A DNA stretch of 64,000 nucleotides from Cladorrhinum sp. PSN259 (taxonomy: Eukaryota; Ascomycota; Sordariomycetes; Sordariales; Podosporaceae). Below, piece by piece: positions 37,501 to 50,186 of this stretch. Position 1 is the first letter of the stretch. Every line of letters starts with the position of its first letter. Under the pieces are notes generated by a model. The model was given only the letters and a program-made list of their open reading frames with translations. It did no database searches and was not told where the DNA came from. Made by a program: the position numbers and the translations under genes. The stretch lies in NCBI GenBank assembly GCA_033725935.1, contig MU867060.1, positions 958,922 to 1,022,921 on the forward strand. Direction: 5' to 3'.

Positions 37501-40500
37501 TTGAGTCAATTTTTGGCTTACCGTGGCCTGGGAGCACACGTGTCCAGCACCCGCATTAGGGGGCTCAGATTTCCTTGACCTGTGAAATTCTCCCCTTCAC
37601 AGTCGAGACCTTTGGATGGCCCTGCTGTTCAAGGGGCGTTTGTTGCAACTTTTCTATTGGGGATATATCTCGCCTATTTCCATATTTATACCTTTTTTTC
37701 GATTCCCGTCTTTCCAGCCTTTCATCACGGTCGCTAGCATCATTATCTCGTTCGCCCACTAGTCGTCTTTGTCGGCTGGGAGTCGGAGAGGCTTGCTAGG
37801 CTACCAAGCAAAAACGAAAATCACACCAATGGTCGTGGGGCCCTTCCCCCACGGTGTGAGAGGCTGGGAAGATTAGTGGTCTGCGGATGACAAGCGTGGT
37901 GCATGAGGAGTATAGACCGAAAACTTATCGGCACTTTTGGGGTTTGGGAGGTGGTTGATCTGCGCATATCGGCGTCAAATCAGCAGCACTTCTTTTTTGG
38001 CAGCTCATTCTGGGATTGTCTGGCGCTCTTCATCATAGTCGAGAGTTTCTGTTTGTTTTATTGTTTCATGGAGGTTGGGCGGGTGGGCAGGTACGAAGTC
38101 TCACGACCCACGACAGTTTATTACGAATCTGGAGAGAGGCGTGGGTTTTCAACGCCTCTTTTTGCGGCAGATGACGATGCCTCTGCCGGTTTTTTGGACG
38201 GGTTGCAGACACACATGGAGAGGTTGAAGAAAGCAATGATCTAGTGAATTTCCTCGTTCTTCCTTTTGGCTCGCCAATGCCGGTATCTTTCGCTGGCTTC
38301 GTGGCGTTCCTCTGTTCCCTCATAGAGGTTGGGAAATTCTGAAAAAATGGTTCAAACCTGCTTGTCCATTAATTTCTTCGTTCATTGGGCGATGAGTAGA
38401 ATTGGAAGGGGATTAAAGGCGAAGTTGAAGAGAGAGGGAGAAAGAGGTCAGCGCTATTTGAGGGGGACTGGTTGAGAAAAGGTCACCAACTTGTATGATA
38501 GCACAATCTTAAACGGAAAATACCACCAGTCTATAATTTTAAGGAAGGAAACGGTTTTTTTGGGGGTTTTTATTGCTTTTTTGTTTCTCAGAGAAGCCGC
38601 TTGCCGCGTGTAAGTTGAAAGTTTCCTATTTTGATCTCTCAAACTCCTCTTTTGGGATTTGTCGGGTCCGTTATGTTATGGAAATGAAACGGTTGTGGGG
38701 CAACACTGGACTGCACTGGACCGCAAACAACATAACATGATTACGGCGGTAGGTCAGGTACTAGAGCCGAGTACGTAGTTGGTTCTATAGGTACCAGGAT
38801 AGTAATAATCACTTATTACTCGGTACATAATCGACACCTTGAATGTTAATTTACACTTTTGACCGAATTGGGTTATGGTGTCTTGTGTCCTGCCCCGTCC
38901 GTGTAAGTGACGAAAAGGGAAATCTCTTTTTGGGTATAAAAAAACCCCCCCCCCCCCCCAAAAATTTAAATTTTTTGCCTATCAAGGCTCTTCTCACCCA
39001 CCCATCTACCTGGTTTTTTTTAAACTGTCTGTCTATCAATATGCTGACGAAATATAGACTGAAAGATAAATAAGAGTTGTCAGGTATAAATGCTCTAATA
39101 CTATTACAAATATTGCAGGCTGCTGCGTATCGCAAATATGGCAGAATCATTTGGTTTCTATTTTAGCCGATGATATTACATATATATCTTGGGTTCAAAT
39201 TGTGTTAATGAGGGCGCAATCGTCTCTTTCTCTCCCTTCGTCAGCTCTGTTTTTCCTCGTGCGCGAACCGATGTAATTATCGAAAAAGGTTGGTTTCTAT
39301 TTCTCCAATCAGGAATTCAAGCAAACGGATACTTGCTTCATTTGTTTTCCCTGGCAAAAAAAAAACGCAAGGTGATCGACAATGGTACATACATGAACGG
39401 GTGGAAGGGAAGTGGTAAGTGAGACATGATTTACAGTAAAGATGGATGGGAAAAGGATAGGCACATACATATGCGGGTTGAAACGATACCGTGGGCACGG
39501 TCACGGTCATTTGTCCCTAGCAGTCGGGTTTACATACAGGGAAGAGGGGGTCGGGTTTATTAGAGATGGATAGATGCATGGTGATGTCACCTTGTGCGAT
39601 GATGCGTGGTGTGGCTCGTTGAAAGAGGAAAGGAGAGGAAAGTAGAGGAAAAAGGAGTGAAGGGGGGATGATAGAGGAAAAGTACACGCTCCAAAATGTA
39701 ATCTGATATAGTTTCGGGTAAGGTAGGCATTACCTCAAGCATGTGACACCGGCCAACTACCATTGTCATTTCCCTATTTCCGTTATATGCCCAGGACCCA
39801 AACAACACGCCATTGGGAGGGGGGAAACATTACGGGGAACGTAAAACTGCGTGGTAAACCACCTCCCCTCGAAACGGCAAGTAGATATTCATCGGTGACG
39901 GCCTATTCCTATCCTGAGAAAAGACACTAACAACCTTATCCGACACCCAGACAGACCCATCCTTCTTCCATGCTGGCCCTCTCATTCCAATCTCTCATTA
40001 TCTACTCCAGAATGACTACAAAGTTATCTCGAATCTTCTAGCCCTCTTCTTTATCTATCATACATATTAGATATCAATTTTACCGCAACCCAAAACACCA
40101 CAACCATCATCTATCTCAGCTTATCTCCATACCTCTCTATCTAATCCCCATCCTAACCGCGGAGGAACTTGTGCGTATCTCTGGGCGTTTTCTTACTTAC
40201 CCTCACTAGCATGATTCAAGATTATACCATTCCATTTCCGGCGGCTTTAAACTCTTTTTTCTTCCCTTTATAGATTCTCTCTCTTGCCCACATACACTCT
40301 CCCTCGACTTCAATTGCTCAGGTCACCAGCAACTTCTATTCTTAATGAACTGCTCACATGTTCGGGCCATTTAAAAAAATGTACTCTGGTTATCGTTATC
40401 AGCCAAGGCCATGTGTCAACACCCACGAGGAAGATTTCGCCATCATGCTTCCTTTCCACCTCCCTGGGAGTCACGTCCACAAGTTCTCGGCTTACCCCAG

Positions 40501-41624
40501 AGTTATCCCTGGATCTCAGCAACAAGCCACATCGATCATATATCAACACCAGCACTCAAATTTGACATTAATCGCGTATATATTTATCGAGAGCTAGAAA
40601 CCTGTTCGCTCAACATTCTCTGCCTGTGCGCCGAAGGTAAAACTGAGATCAGCATCAAAACAACCAGCATCCATTTCGATTGTCCATCCATCCTAGCCCC
40701 CAAGCTAAAGTTGTTGATTTACCAGGTCTGTACCCACGGGCACTTCTTCTCGCTGATAATAAACAAGGGTCAACAGTTCTCAAAGAGGCCCTCTAAACAC
40801 CAAAACAGGGAGAAAAAACACAATCCGTCTCAAACTAGGGTATCCCAAGGTCTACTGAATTGGCCCACCATGAAGGACCACCTAATGAGAAGAAAAGAAA
40901 CAGACCAGAACCAAGAAAAGTCGAAGACGAGGCAGAGGTCAAGAAAAGAAAAAATCCATGAAGCGCCGCAGCAGCAACACATTGACGTCAGCAACCCACT
41001 TCCCATTCTGCCTCCCTTCCGTCTACAATGCCCCGGCCAGCCAATTCCGGAAAACCCAGAGAAAGACCCCAACCCAAGATATAACAAAAAACACCCACGC
41101 TGCGTGGGGTGAACTGATAATTTGAAGAAACCTTCCTCTCTTATGTCCCTTCATCCTCGAAAAAAAAATTTCATGAAAAGCGTGTTTCTCCCATTCTATC
41201 CCATTCCCATGTTCCCCACCCAAAAGAAAGAAAGAAATATATCAAACTCCAATTCCCCTTCCGCTTCATAGTTCATGGCCAGTTACCAAGTGCTTGAAAC
41301 GCTCGCCCACCCTATATCAGACCCCGCCGGATTGCTTAAAAAAAGAGAAACAAAGAGAAGGGCGAACCTGCACAATAAAGCACATCCTTTGGTTTCTTTG
41401 AGTCAAAAGGTAATTCATCGCTGGTTTCGAAAAAAAAAATCCCATATAAATCTAACAGAGAATTCGTGCACTGCCAAGCGATCCCTTAGAGCGAATGAAA
41501 CCCAAAGTATGTTGTTTTGGTGATAACACTGTATCAAGCAGTAGATTGCGAAAGCGAAGCGAGTGAAGGCATGGCGAAGAGTTGGCTCGCGCAAACGGTG
41601 CCCATTTCTGCAGAAAAGCTGTCG
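37501..41624. other. 4.1-kb convergent region between MCM1 and NIT2
   Basis: No gene can be supported with confidence. It contains the 3' UTRs of both neighbours, AT-rich DNA, and an A7-C15-A5 tract at 38938-38964. A distinctly C/T-rich plus-strand stretch at about 39930-40350 looks like a fungal promoter or leader; it precedes overlapping frames at 40358-40597 (79 codons) and 40411-41112 (233 codons) that have no recognisable domain. Confidence 0.45.
38938..38964 (+). repeat. A7-C15-A5 homopolymer block
   Basis: Seven A, fifteen C (38945-38959) and five A in a row. The arrangement repeats that at 96-142 (A10, C10, A27). Confidence 0.85.
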
Positions 41625-44600
41625 CTAAAGACTCATAGTCAACCACTCCCACTCTTGCGAGCCTGTGCCTGGCATAGCGCCCGATTGGTTGCCCGGCCGC
41701 ACACCAGTTGCACCCGATGGTCGCTGCGTCCCGTAGTTCCCAAGACCAACGCTGCTGGCGTTGGCATGCGCCGAAGAAAAGCCACTGCTGGAGCCGACTG
41801 ACCGAGCTGTGTCGTTAGATCCCGTTGAGCTTTCTGGGCTGTCTATGTCCATGCTTGTAACTTGATGGTCTGCAGCACCTCTGCTGTGGCGGCGCTGACG
41901 CTTCGAACTCAGAGTCGCAGAGCGTGTCAAAGAGGCTGCAGCAGCGCCGGGCCCCGGAGCGTTCTTGGGCGGCGCGGCAGCGATGGTAACAACACCTTTG
42001 CCACCACTAATGATTCCGGTGGAAGAACCGGCATAGCTTGTCGGGGTGCTTCCAGCCGTGTTCCCACCAGATGCTGGGCCGCTTGCCGGACTCTCGATGT
42101 CATGGATACTGCCGGACCGGTTCAGGGGCCCCGGTGGGGTGCTTGCTTGCGCAGGCTGGTGGTTGGCATTGGATGTAATTGAAAGCGTAGAGTTCTTCCT
42201 TGTCGTTGGACCAGAGACGCCGGAAGAGTTAGAGTTGGCAGTCTTTTTGGAGCGGGTGCTGGCACCACCGACCAGGGTTCCTGCACCACGGTTCCGTTTT
42301 TTAATGACATCTGTCTTCAAACTGAGAGGCCTTACAACACCATGGAGCTTCAAGAACAGACCGCATGCATTGCAGAGAGGCTGTCCCTCAGGATTGCGGC
42401 GCCACAACGGTGTCGTCTGAGTAAAGCAGTTTGTGCACGTTGTAGGAGCGTTGCTGTCCGCTTGGGCGCCAGCAGCAGCTTGGAGATTTGTTGTTGAGCC
42501 GTGCATGGCACCAGAGGGAGGAGGGGACGAAGGCCGGCTTGGGGCAACAGAGGAAATGCCCGAAGCGAGACCTAGTTCTGTGGGGGGCGAATTTGGGTCC
42601 GTGTGAGATAGCTGGTTGAAAGGGTTTACCATGTTTGCCAGTCCCGGTGTTGACGATGTTCTGGGCATCTTGCCCTGACGGCCATTTGTTGAGCGGAAAG
42701 ACTGGGACTGCGACCGGCCCAAAGCTCCCCTCTCCCACTCATTACTTCCTTCTGCGTACTCGGTTGTACCGCCGATCGTGACTTGCTTGCGGATGGGTCC
42801 ACCTGGATATCTTGCAGCTTGTGTGCTGAAGTTGCCAGGGAGCGATGGATCCCACTGCAACGATGAGTTGTCAAAGGAACTGTCGTCCAGGCTCTGGGAT
42901 GAGAAGTCGCGAGGAATTGGTATGTTGCGATCAGCAAAGGCCCCTCCATCTTCGTCGTCAGAGTCGTTGCCAAATGAGAACAGTGATTCCTGAACCAAAC
43001 CAACGCCGGGAGAGCGGGCAGGGTGCTCCGACTGGAACACTTGGGCTGGGTCGATATGGCTATTGAAGGAGCTCGGCATGGCAAAAGTAGAGGCGGCCTC
43101 CGCTCCAGTAGTAGCAGCAAACATCATGTTACTGCTTCCCGGATATGAGAACTGCTGTGCCAAGGTATTGGCCAAGCCGGACGGTGCCGGCCGGAAGGGT
43201 TGAGGTCGCTGATGGCGCATATCCATAGGGCTGAAGAAACTGAAGTTATCACCCTCGGCGAGAGGATGCGGGGTGGAAACAGCCGACTGGAAGGCGGATC
43301 CAGGAGGTGAATAAAATCCAGTGCCAGGAAGCGAGTTGGGTGCCATCGTGTTGCCGTTATACATGGGGAAGTGACCCTGGGGCGCCATCGGCGAAGTGGT
43401 TGGCGAAAAGGAGAAGTTCTGCTGATAGGGGCCGGCAGAGGTTAAGATCGGATCGTTCTCCATCTGGAAAGTGTCGATCGGGAAAGGCACACCCGCATGA
43501 TTCGATGGCTGGGGTGCACCATTGTGGTTTGCTTGGGGGTCAAGCGAATACTCGTGAAGATCTGAATCCGCATCGAGGTCATTTGCTGAAATGCTGTTGT
43601 TGACAGCGGGCCGGTGAGGAGAGAAGTCGGCCGGGCGTTTTCGAGACTAAAACGGGGCAACCACGATTAGCTCACCAGTGATGAATAGAAGACTCAGATT
43701 CCGGGGTATGAAACTTACACGTATGCCGGCTTCATCGATGCTTGTCTTGCGTGTGCGTCGATGAAGATAGTTGAACTCATCTTGCATTCTCTGATGGGCG
43801 GCCACAGGCACTGATTGGGGAATCATGGGAGCAGATGACTCCTTGCGAGTCTTGATGGGGATGGCAGAGGTCGTAGTGCGGGCGGACTGATCCTCAGGCT
43901 GCGTAGTTGCTTCCGGAGTTGGAGTCATTGCAAAGGAACCAGGTGTCCCAATGTTGTCGTTGTTGATAAAGTCGTCCAGCATCATGGTGTCTGCATCTGG
44001 CAGCGCCTGTTCCGAAGTTTTCTGAAGCTGCTGCGCAATACCGCTTGGGGCATTGGCAGATGCATTGCGGCTAGGTTGAGGTCTTTCCGAAGTGAAAGGA
44101 TCAGCACGAATTCTCAAAAATGTTGAACAGAAATTATCACATACTTAGTTGCCGGGGTTGGCAATTTAGAATGCATCATTCTCCACGCGAAATTCTCCAT
44201 GCGTTGCTGGTTAGGCAGAGCGGCCTTAGTCTTTGCGTAAAACTTCCAGATTTTAACGGCTAGAGGGTCCTCGCTTTGCATCTGCTCCATGGATTGCTCT
44301 TCGCGAGCGACGCTCTGCCCGAAGGGAGGGAATAGAGAGGACTGCAGCATCTCGAGATGTGAGCCATTGAGTACGGGTGATGGTGCCCCAAGGAACACGT
44401 GCTGGAGTGGATTGGTGCGATGACGAGCAGCGGCAGCCAATGCCGCTGAGGATGTCGAGGTCGACGTTGGTATCCTCGGGGTGGTGGCAGATGTCTGTGC
44501 TGATGATGGGTTGACGTGAGGTCGACCTGCGGCTTGTGACTGGGCGAATGCGAATGCGTGTGCGGATGCGGCGTCAGGCCTGCGAGGGAAGCGGAAGTCG

Positions 44601-44680
44601 TGCTCTGTCATGGTGGGATTCATTGAAGCCAGCGGGCCCGCGGTCGACATCATGAATGAGGTCGCCGCGCTCGCTGCCAT
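41625..44680 (-). CDS. nit-2: GATA-type nitrogen regulator NIT2/AreA
   Basis: Exons 44680-44145, 44082-43719 and 43646-41625. The 72-bp second intron (GTAAGT...TTTAG) is clear; the first is 62 bp (GTATGT...AAAG), with an alternative acceptor at 44113. Product about 973 aa. Residues 138-169 form the DUF1752 motif (DPLAVKIWKFYAKTK, then PNQQRMENFAWRMM) of AreA proteins. The single Cys4 GATA finger is CX2CX17CX2C (Cys704, 707, 725, 728) with PLWRRNPEG and a basic tail, and the last residues are EWEWLTMSL, the conserved C-terminus that contacts the NMR corepressor. NIT2/AreA activates genes for secondary nitrogen sources when ammonium and glutamine are scarce, and in pathogens also effectors and secondary metabolism. 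The ATG at 44680 is the first in frame; an upstream 5' exon cannot be excluded. Confidence 0.93.
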
Positions 44681-45963
44681 TGTGTCGTACAACGGGTGAG
44701 ACCTTCGTTGCAAGTGAGCGATGTGAGTCTTGGATAGTCCTGGTCGGGGGGGAAGAGAGCCCTACCGCACAAAGCAAGAGCGTCCTCGGTCGTTTTTGCT
44801 CTGGCTTTTGCCTTTTCAAGGCGTTCCCCACGTTCTGGGTGACCCGCACTGGCCTTTTTTCGGCGCCTGGGTGGTTGAGCGCCTGCTGGGATGCTGGCTG
44901 ACTGGGGTGTTGGCGCGGGTGGATTAAAGCACAAGCCTGCCCAAGCCTGTCAGTTGCAACTTGCAACTTTGTACCCGCTGGAGCACACCTGTCCGGGTCA
45001 CGCTGCAGCAGATGAACAGTGGACGCTCCAAACTGTAAACTTCTCAATGACTGCGAGAATGCGGCAAAGAGCTCGGGCCTTGGCTCGAGGATGTCCCACA
45101 CAAGCTGGAACCTTGGAACTCGACTTTGTGCTGCGAAATGAATCAGAAACCGATCTCGTCCTCTTTCTTCGCTTTTGGTTTGTGGCTGGTCGGCCGGCGG
45201 TTCAGACGGGAGAGCGAGCCAGGAATAAGGCAACTTAACTTACCTGTTGCAGGGAGGTCACCAGCCGGTACGGAAACCAGGTAGGAATATGGAAAACGTC
45301 TCCGCTTGAAAAGAAGAGTCAACGACGATTGCAAGTGGAGGCTGTTCCAGGATGCTCAAAACGCCCGCCGGACGTCGGCGCAAAGAAAGCAGGTCAAGAA
45401 AGAAACAAGACAATGAGCAGAGAGACACAGTCAGCCGCAGTAACGAATGGAATTGACGTATATACAAAGGATCACAGGTTATAATATGAGGAGGAGAAGC
45501 CCCATCAACCTGCCAGCTCCCACTCCTCGACGATTTGGGCTGCCGACGCGGACGTCGCAGTTCGTTGCTAGCTCTGGTGGTATAACCCAGCAGCCAGAAT
45601 GCGCCGCGGGGTGACAGGGAGCAGGGGCCTGTATGCTGCAACTCGAAAGCCGCTAGCTCCGAAGCATTGTGGATGGCACTTCCACTTTGACGCTCGATTC
45701 TCCCAGGCACGAAAGGAATACGGAATGCCAGACTGGAGCCCGCAAAACGGAGTGTTGGTGGGTACTTGGGTTCATGGATAATGTAGTGCGTGCATTTGAG
45801 TTGACATCTTTGTAGTTGTCATCGCAAACCGATTTTACTGCGTATGTCTAATAATAAGTACTTGTGATGGAGGCAGTAATGAATAAGACACGGCCAGTAA
45901 GAATCAGAAGAATAAGGGACAAAGCATATCTTGCTACTAGGACAACACTGCGGGGTCATTGTC

Positions 45964-45977
45964 GATATGATGTCGAT
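45964..45977. promoter_or_regulatory. Paired GATA sites upstream of NIT2
   Basis: Two GATA cores 10 bp apart; on the minus strand each reads TATCGA, which fits the TATCDH consensus reported for NIT2. NIT2 prefers two sites within 30 bp. About 1.3 kb upstream of the start codon, so autoregulation is possible but unproven. Confidence 0.3.
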
Positions 45978-48900
45978 ACCTACCTGGGCATCTACTATTT
46001 CAACCTCTTCATCGTCGGATTTTCTGTTATTACCCCCTCCCCTGAGAAGCGGTTGCTCATCGGCTCAAGTAATACCGCCACACACCCGCAGTCTCTAGTC
46101 GCAGCCACACCGGTTTCCTGGCCTGATCACCGCCAAGGCCTCTCAGAATAAAGTTCTGATCCCTGTGAACTTGTCGTTCAGAGAGGGCTGCGGGAACGAA
46201 CATGAAGAATAAACATTGTGCCTGGTTTTCTCGAGTGAGAGGGACCAACAGAAAAGAAAACCGATGGCAAGCGACGGGTCAACCTTCGGAAGCCGCACTG
46301 ACTGCACGGCCTGTCGCAAGGGGTGGGTTACAACCGAATGGCGGGAAGTCGCTGGTCTTGCGGTGCTTCTTTTCCTCCTTGCTGGTGTCTGCGTACTCGT
46401 ACATGAGTCTCGAGACAACCACCCCACTCGCCCAGACCAGCAGGATTCAGAGGTGGGGTCGACTCTTTGCAAGCCATACTGCTTGGGAGTCTCAAGTTGT
46501 TCTCGGAGCACGTCTCTCCAATGTTGTCTGCCCAGCTCTAGTGGCTTCACATGCTTCCTACTCAATCAAACTCTCTCCACCACGGACACCTACTCAGTAA
46601 ACAAGCGCCAGAAAGCCATATCGAATCGCAAGTGCTAGCCTTGCTTCATCCTTCATCTCCAGATATATGTGTGTGCAGAGTATACACCAAAATACAGGGT
46701 AGTACTGCCCCCCACGGGGCGGTAGCAATACAAGTCGTGAGGGACCTGTCGCGGTCCAATATCCAACGTCTGAAATTAGCGAATTACCCATTTCAATAAG
46801 GTACTTGTTATTGGTCAGTGTGTGACGCCGCCGCCGCCTCCAACTCTCCGGGTACATGTACCATGGTAGCCACCAGCAAGGGAACGGGCAGATCATTGTC
46901 GAACATACATACCTCGTTCCGTCAAGGCGTGTCGAGGCATTCACGTCATGAGGATTCTCCAATATGACCCGTGGCTTGAACAGCCCATGGTGACCAGGCC
47001 ATCGCTGTTCGGTCTGCCAGGCACACCCTTCACATTGACAAGCCGTACCCTCGTTCGGAAAACCAGTGCGTGCCAACTGCCAACCGTTAATACTCGACTC
47101 TTACCAAAGGATCGAATTTCGGACGGGCGGCCTCGAGATGGTTGGCTTTCAGGTGCTTGTGATTGCCATTCAGGGAGCAGTACCGGCCATTGACAATATG
47201 CACCCCACCTTCTTCAACGCGGGGAGAAGAATTCGAACAATGTTGTGCAGTGATGGTCAATTCCGAATGCGTGGCTCCAGGGTGGTGGTCAGCATCAAGC
47301 TTGAGTAGGGGTCTCGGCCCAAGCCCCGCGTGGGGTGATGGAGCAGGCATTGATCAATCAGCCTGAACAACGGTTCGATGATCTCCCCACACAACTCCGC
47401 ACGACGTATACACCCAGTTGCTTCTCTCGGCGGCGTGTCGATGATGTTTTGCCATTGAGCGGTCCAAAGTGGTGCCATCTTTCCCAACAAAGAGGGAACA
47501 GCAAGACCCATGTGCCGAGGTGTAAAGCCTCTACACCTCGACGGCATTGAGGAGGTGTGTGCTAGGTACTTGGCAGGCCATATTCTAATGAACACCGGCT
47601 TTCTGTTCCAAATGTGGCTGCGAGGATCAAACGAGGTGGTATTCCCTTGGTATGGATCCTTAGTCCACTGCCCAGTCTTAAGAAGCTGGGCGTGCTGGGC
47701 AGAACCACTTATTCAAGTTTCCCCCCACATCACACACTACCTATGCAACCCTGTGAGTGCACGGATCCAGTGGCTGTTGAATCAAATTCAAAGCAGGACG
47801 GGAGAGGTTCCGGAATTCTCTGGACGGGCAATTGAAGGATCATCGATCACAAGCCGGACGAAACTGATTTTCTGAGTGATTGGTTGAGCGAAGAGAAATG
47901 GATGTGGGCTGCCCGCAAAACGTCAGCACTCAACAAGCCCCACCTGCACCCTGCCCAAGGGTCCGGTGGGCGAGACTCCATGCAAGGATTGTCCTTTATT
48001 TCACAGGCTTGACCGTCACTGGTTGAAAAGAGGGCGTGGCTGTCTCGAAGGCAAGAGCAAGAGGGCGAAGCGTGGACTGAGTTTGGCGGCTCTCAAGTCA
48101 GCTAGCTGCCGCACGTTAACGGCATCCCGTTTTGTTCTTGGTTCGCAGCTTGAGGTTGTGAATCAACCCCAGCTGTCGGGAAAAAGAAACCAACAACGAT
48201 GACGACAGTGATATGGTCCAAGCTTCTGGAGCAAAAGAAACAAACGTCGACGATCCCAGACAGGGTTGATCAAGGAGCTCGAGCGGGGTTTCACGATACC
48301 CTTCCGAAGTTCCCAAATCCATCTCTTTCGTTCCTGTTTCCACCATTCCACCTTTCCACACCACCGCTACAATGGACCCGCAAACTCACCACTTGCACTT
48401 ACACTACGTTGACAGCTTACATGCCACCATCGTCACCTGCGGCGTTCCGGTCGAGCTGTCAGTTAATGTCTGCCAACAAGCCAAGACAGCAAAGACGACA
48501 GACACACGACACCTCATCAAAACTGACGCTAATTCCTGACTTGGGTTTGACGAACAAGCTCTCTGGGCGGCGGCAGCCCCTGACCGCCACAACAACCTCG
48601 CACCGCTAAAGACTTGTTCTGTTCCTTTATTTTCCGATCTGTGGATCTCAATGCCATTGCTCCGTGCACCGGAAGTAGCACCACTAGCACATGAGGCTAG
48701 CCGTTGGGGCCGCCGAGAGCTGCATCCGATGAAACGGGATCGAGTCCACGCGAGGACGGCAGTGAGATGTTGCTACTTTAGCACTTTGCTTTTGCGAGAC
48801 TCAGAGCCGCGGCCCTCTGCCGCATAGCAACCGGGTGCGACGATAAGGCTCGGCGTATGCCTCCACCCTAAGGGATACGTTTAAACGGCAACCAGCACCT

Positions 48901-50164
48901 AGACTCCCGTTAAAGCCTGAACGGGCGAGTTTGCCAGCATCGCAACCGCCAAAACTACACTACTGTACATACGCAAGGACGAGGTCGCAGTGGCGACCTT
49001 ATCTTCGCTTCTGTCTCTTGAATTATTACCGCCGAGCACACCTGCGGCAGCATTAGCATTGCCCATTCCGCCCCCGGAATCGGCCCGTAGAACGCTTGAT
49101 CTGATTACTATCCAGATGGCATGTTCAGCTTTCCAGCTGCTCGCACAAGTAAACCAAGCCAATCAGCTTATGCTCCGATACGAGACTTTGTCCGATCTCG
49201 CAGTGGTTGATTGCGCTTCGTGTTGTAGCAGGGTGGTGTAAAACAAACAAAGTTGCTCGTTTTCTTGGGCATGGCTCACTCCTGACTGGTCATGATGAGT
49301 CGGGGGGTCATGACGAGAATACTCGACAGCTAGCAGTCATCATCAACAATCACATGCGACAATGACAAGCAACCTTGGGTGCTGACTAGACTCGAGAGTT
49401 CAATGAGCTTGTTGGGGATACCAAACTGCTAACATCCACACCTGGGCGGTCGACGGGGTCGACCCAAGGCTTGTGTGCGGCAACCGCCAAGCAGGCCAAC
49501 GTTCGAGCTGTTACCGTTTTGAGATGCCCTCCGGGAAATTACCGTGAGCTTTCCAAGGTTCCGACTGACCGAACCCTCGGACAACACGCACAGTGTCATC
49601 TTACGGTTACCTGTCTCACCCTGACCGAGATTTGGTGGACTTGGAAGCTCTCTGCCCCAACCACCCTCTGCCTTTCTCTTTCTGTCTCTCATCTCCCGGT
49701 CACAGACCATTGCGGGATTTTCCAAGCGAAGTGCTGAGTGGCTGAAATCAACCAAAGGATCGCGGAAGGGTGTGGCCAATTGGACTTTCGAGGGGACGTG
49801 GGGGTAAATTATCACCCCGCAGGATGGCTTGCAAGAAAGCGGGACAAGACGTGGGGGTACATGTGGGTTGACGGCTCGTTGGGGCCGTGTTCACGGTGCT
49901 GTGAGACAGGTTGATGTGAAAGTGCAAGTAGACAGAGGGACGATCATGATGGCATTTTGCGTTTTGAAAGTTTGGTGGTGGTGAGACCTCTTGTTTCCTA
50001 CCAGTCGGATTATCGAGATCGAGAAGTGAAAAGGTAGGTGGCGAGATGTGAATGATTTCATCCACTGTGCGATGTCGTAGTCGTAGCGAACCTCGTTCGT
50101 ATATTCATCCGTGTTATTCCAGTTCGTTGTTGTGGACAAGGTAATGATGATGACGGCTTTGGTG

Positions 50165-50186
50165 GTGTGTGTGTGTGTGTGTGTGT
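50165..50186 (+). repeat. GT dinucleotide microsatellite
   Basis: About eleven GT units in a row in gene-poor DNA, likely variable between strains. Confidence 0.8.

Noticed and set aside
38340..38370. GGTTCAAACC on the plus strand as a possible tRNA T loop
   Set aside because: The five bases on each side do not pair and no cloverleaf can be built.
44574..45233. A 219-codon minus-strand frame at the 5' end of NIT2
   Set aside because: It is out of frame with NIT2 and overlaps its first exon; composition is arbitrary. It may be part of the leader.
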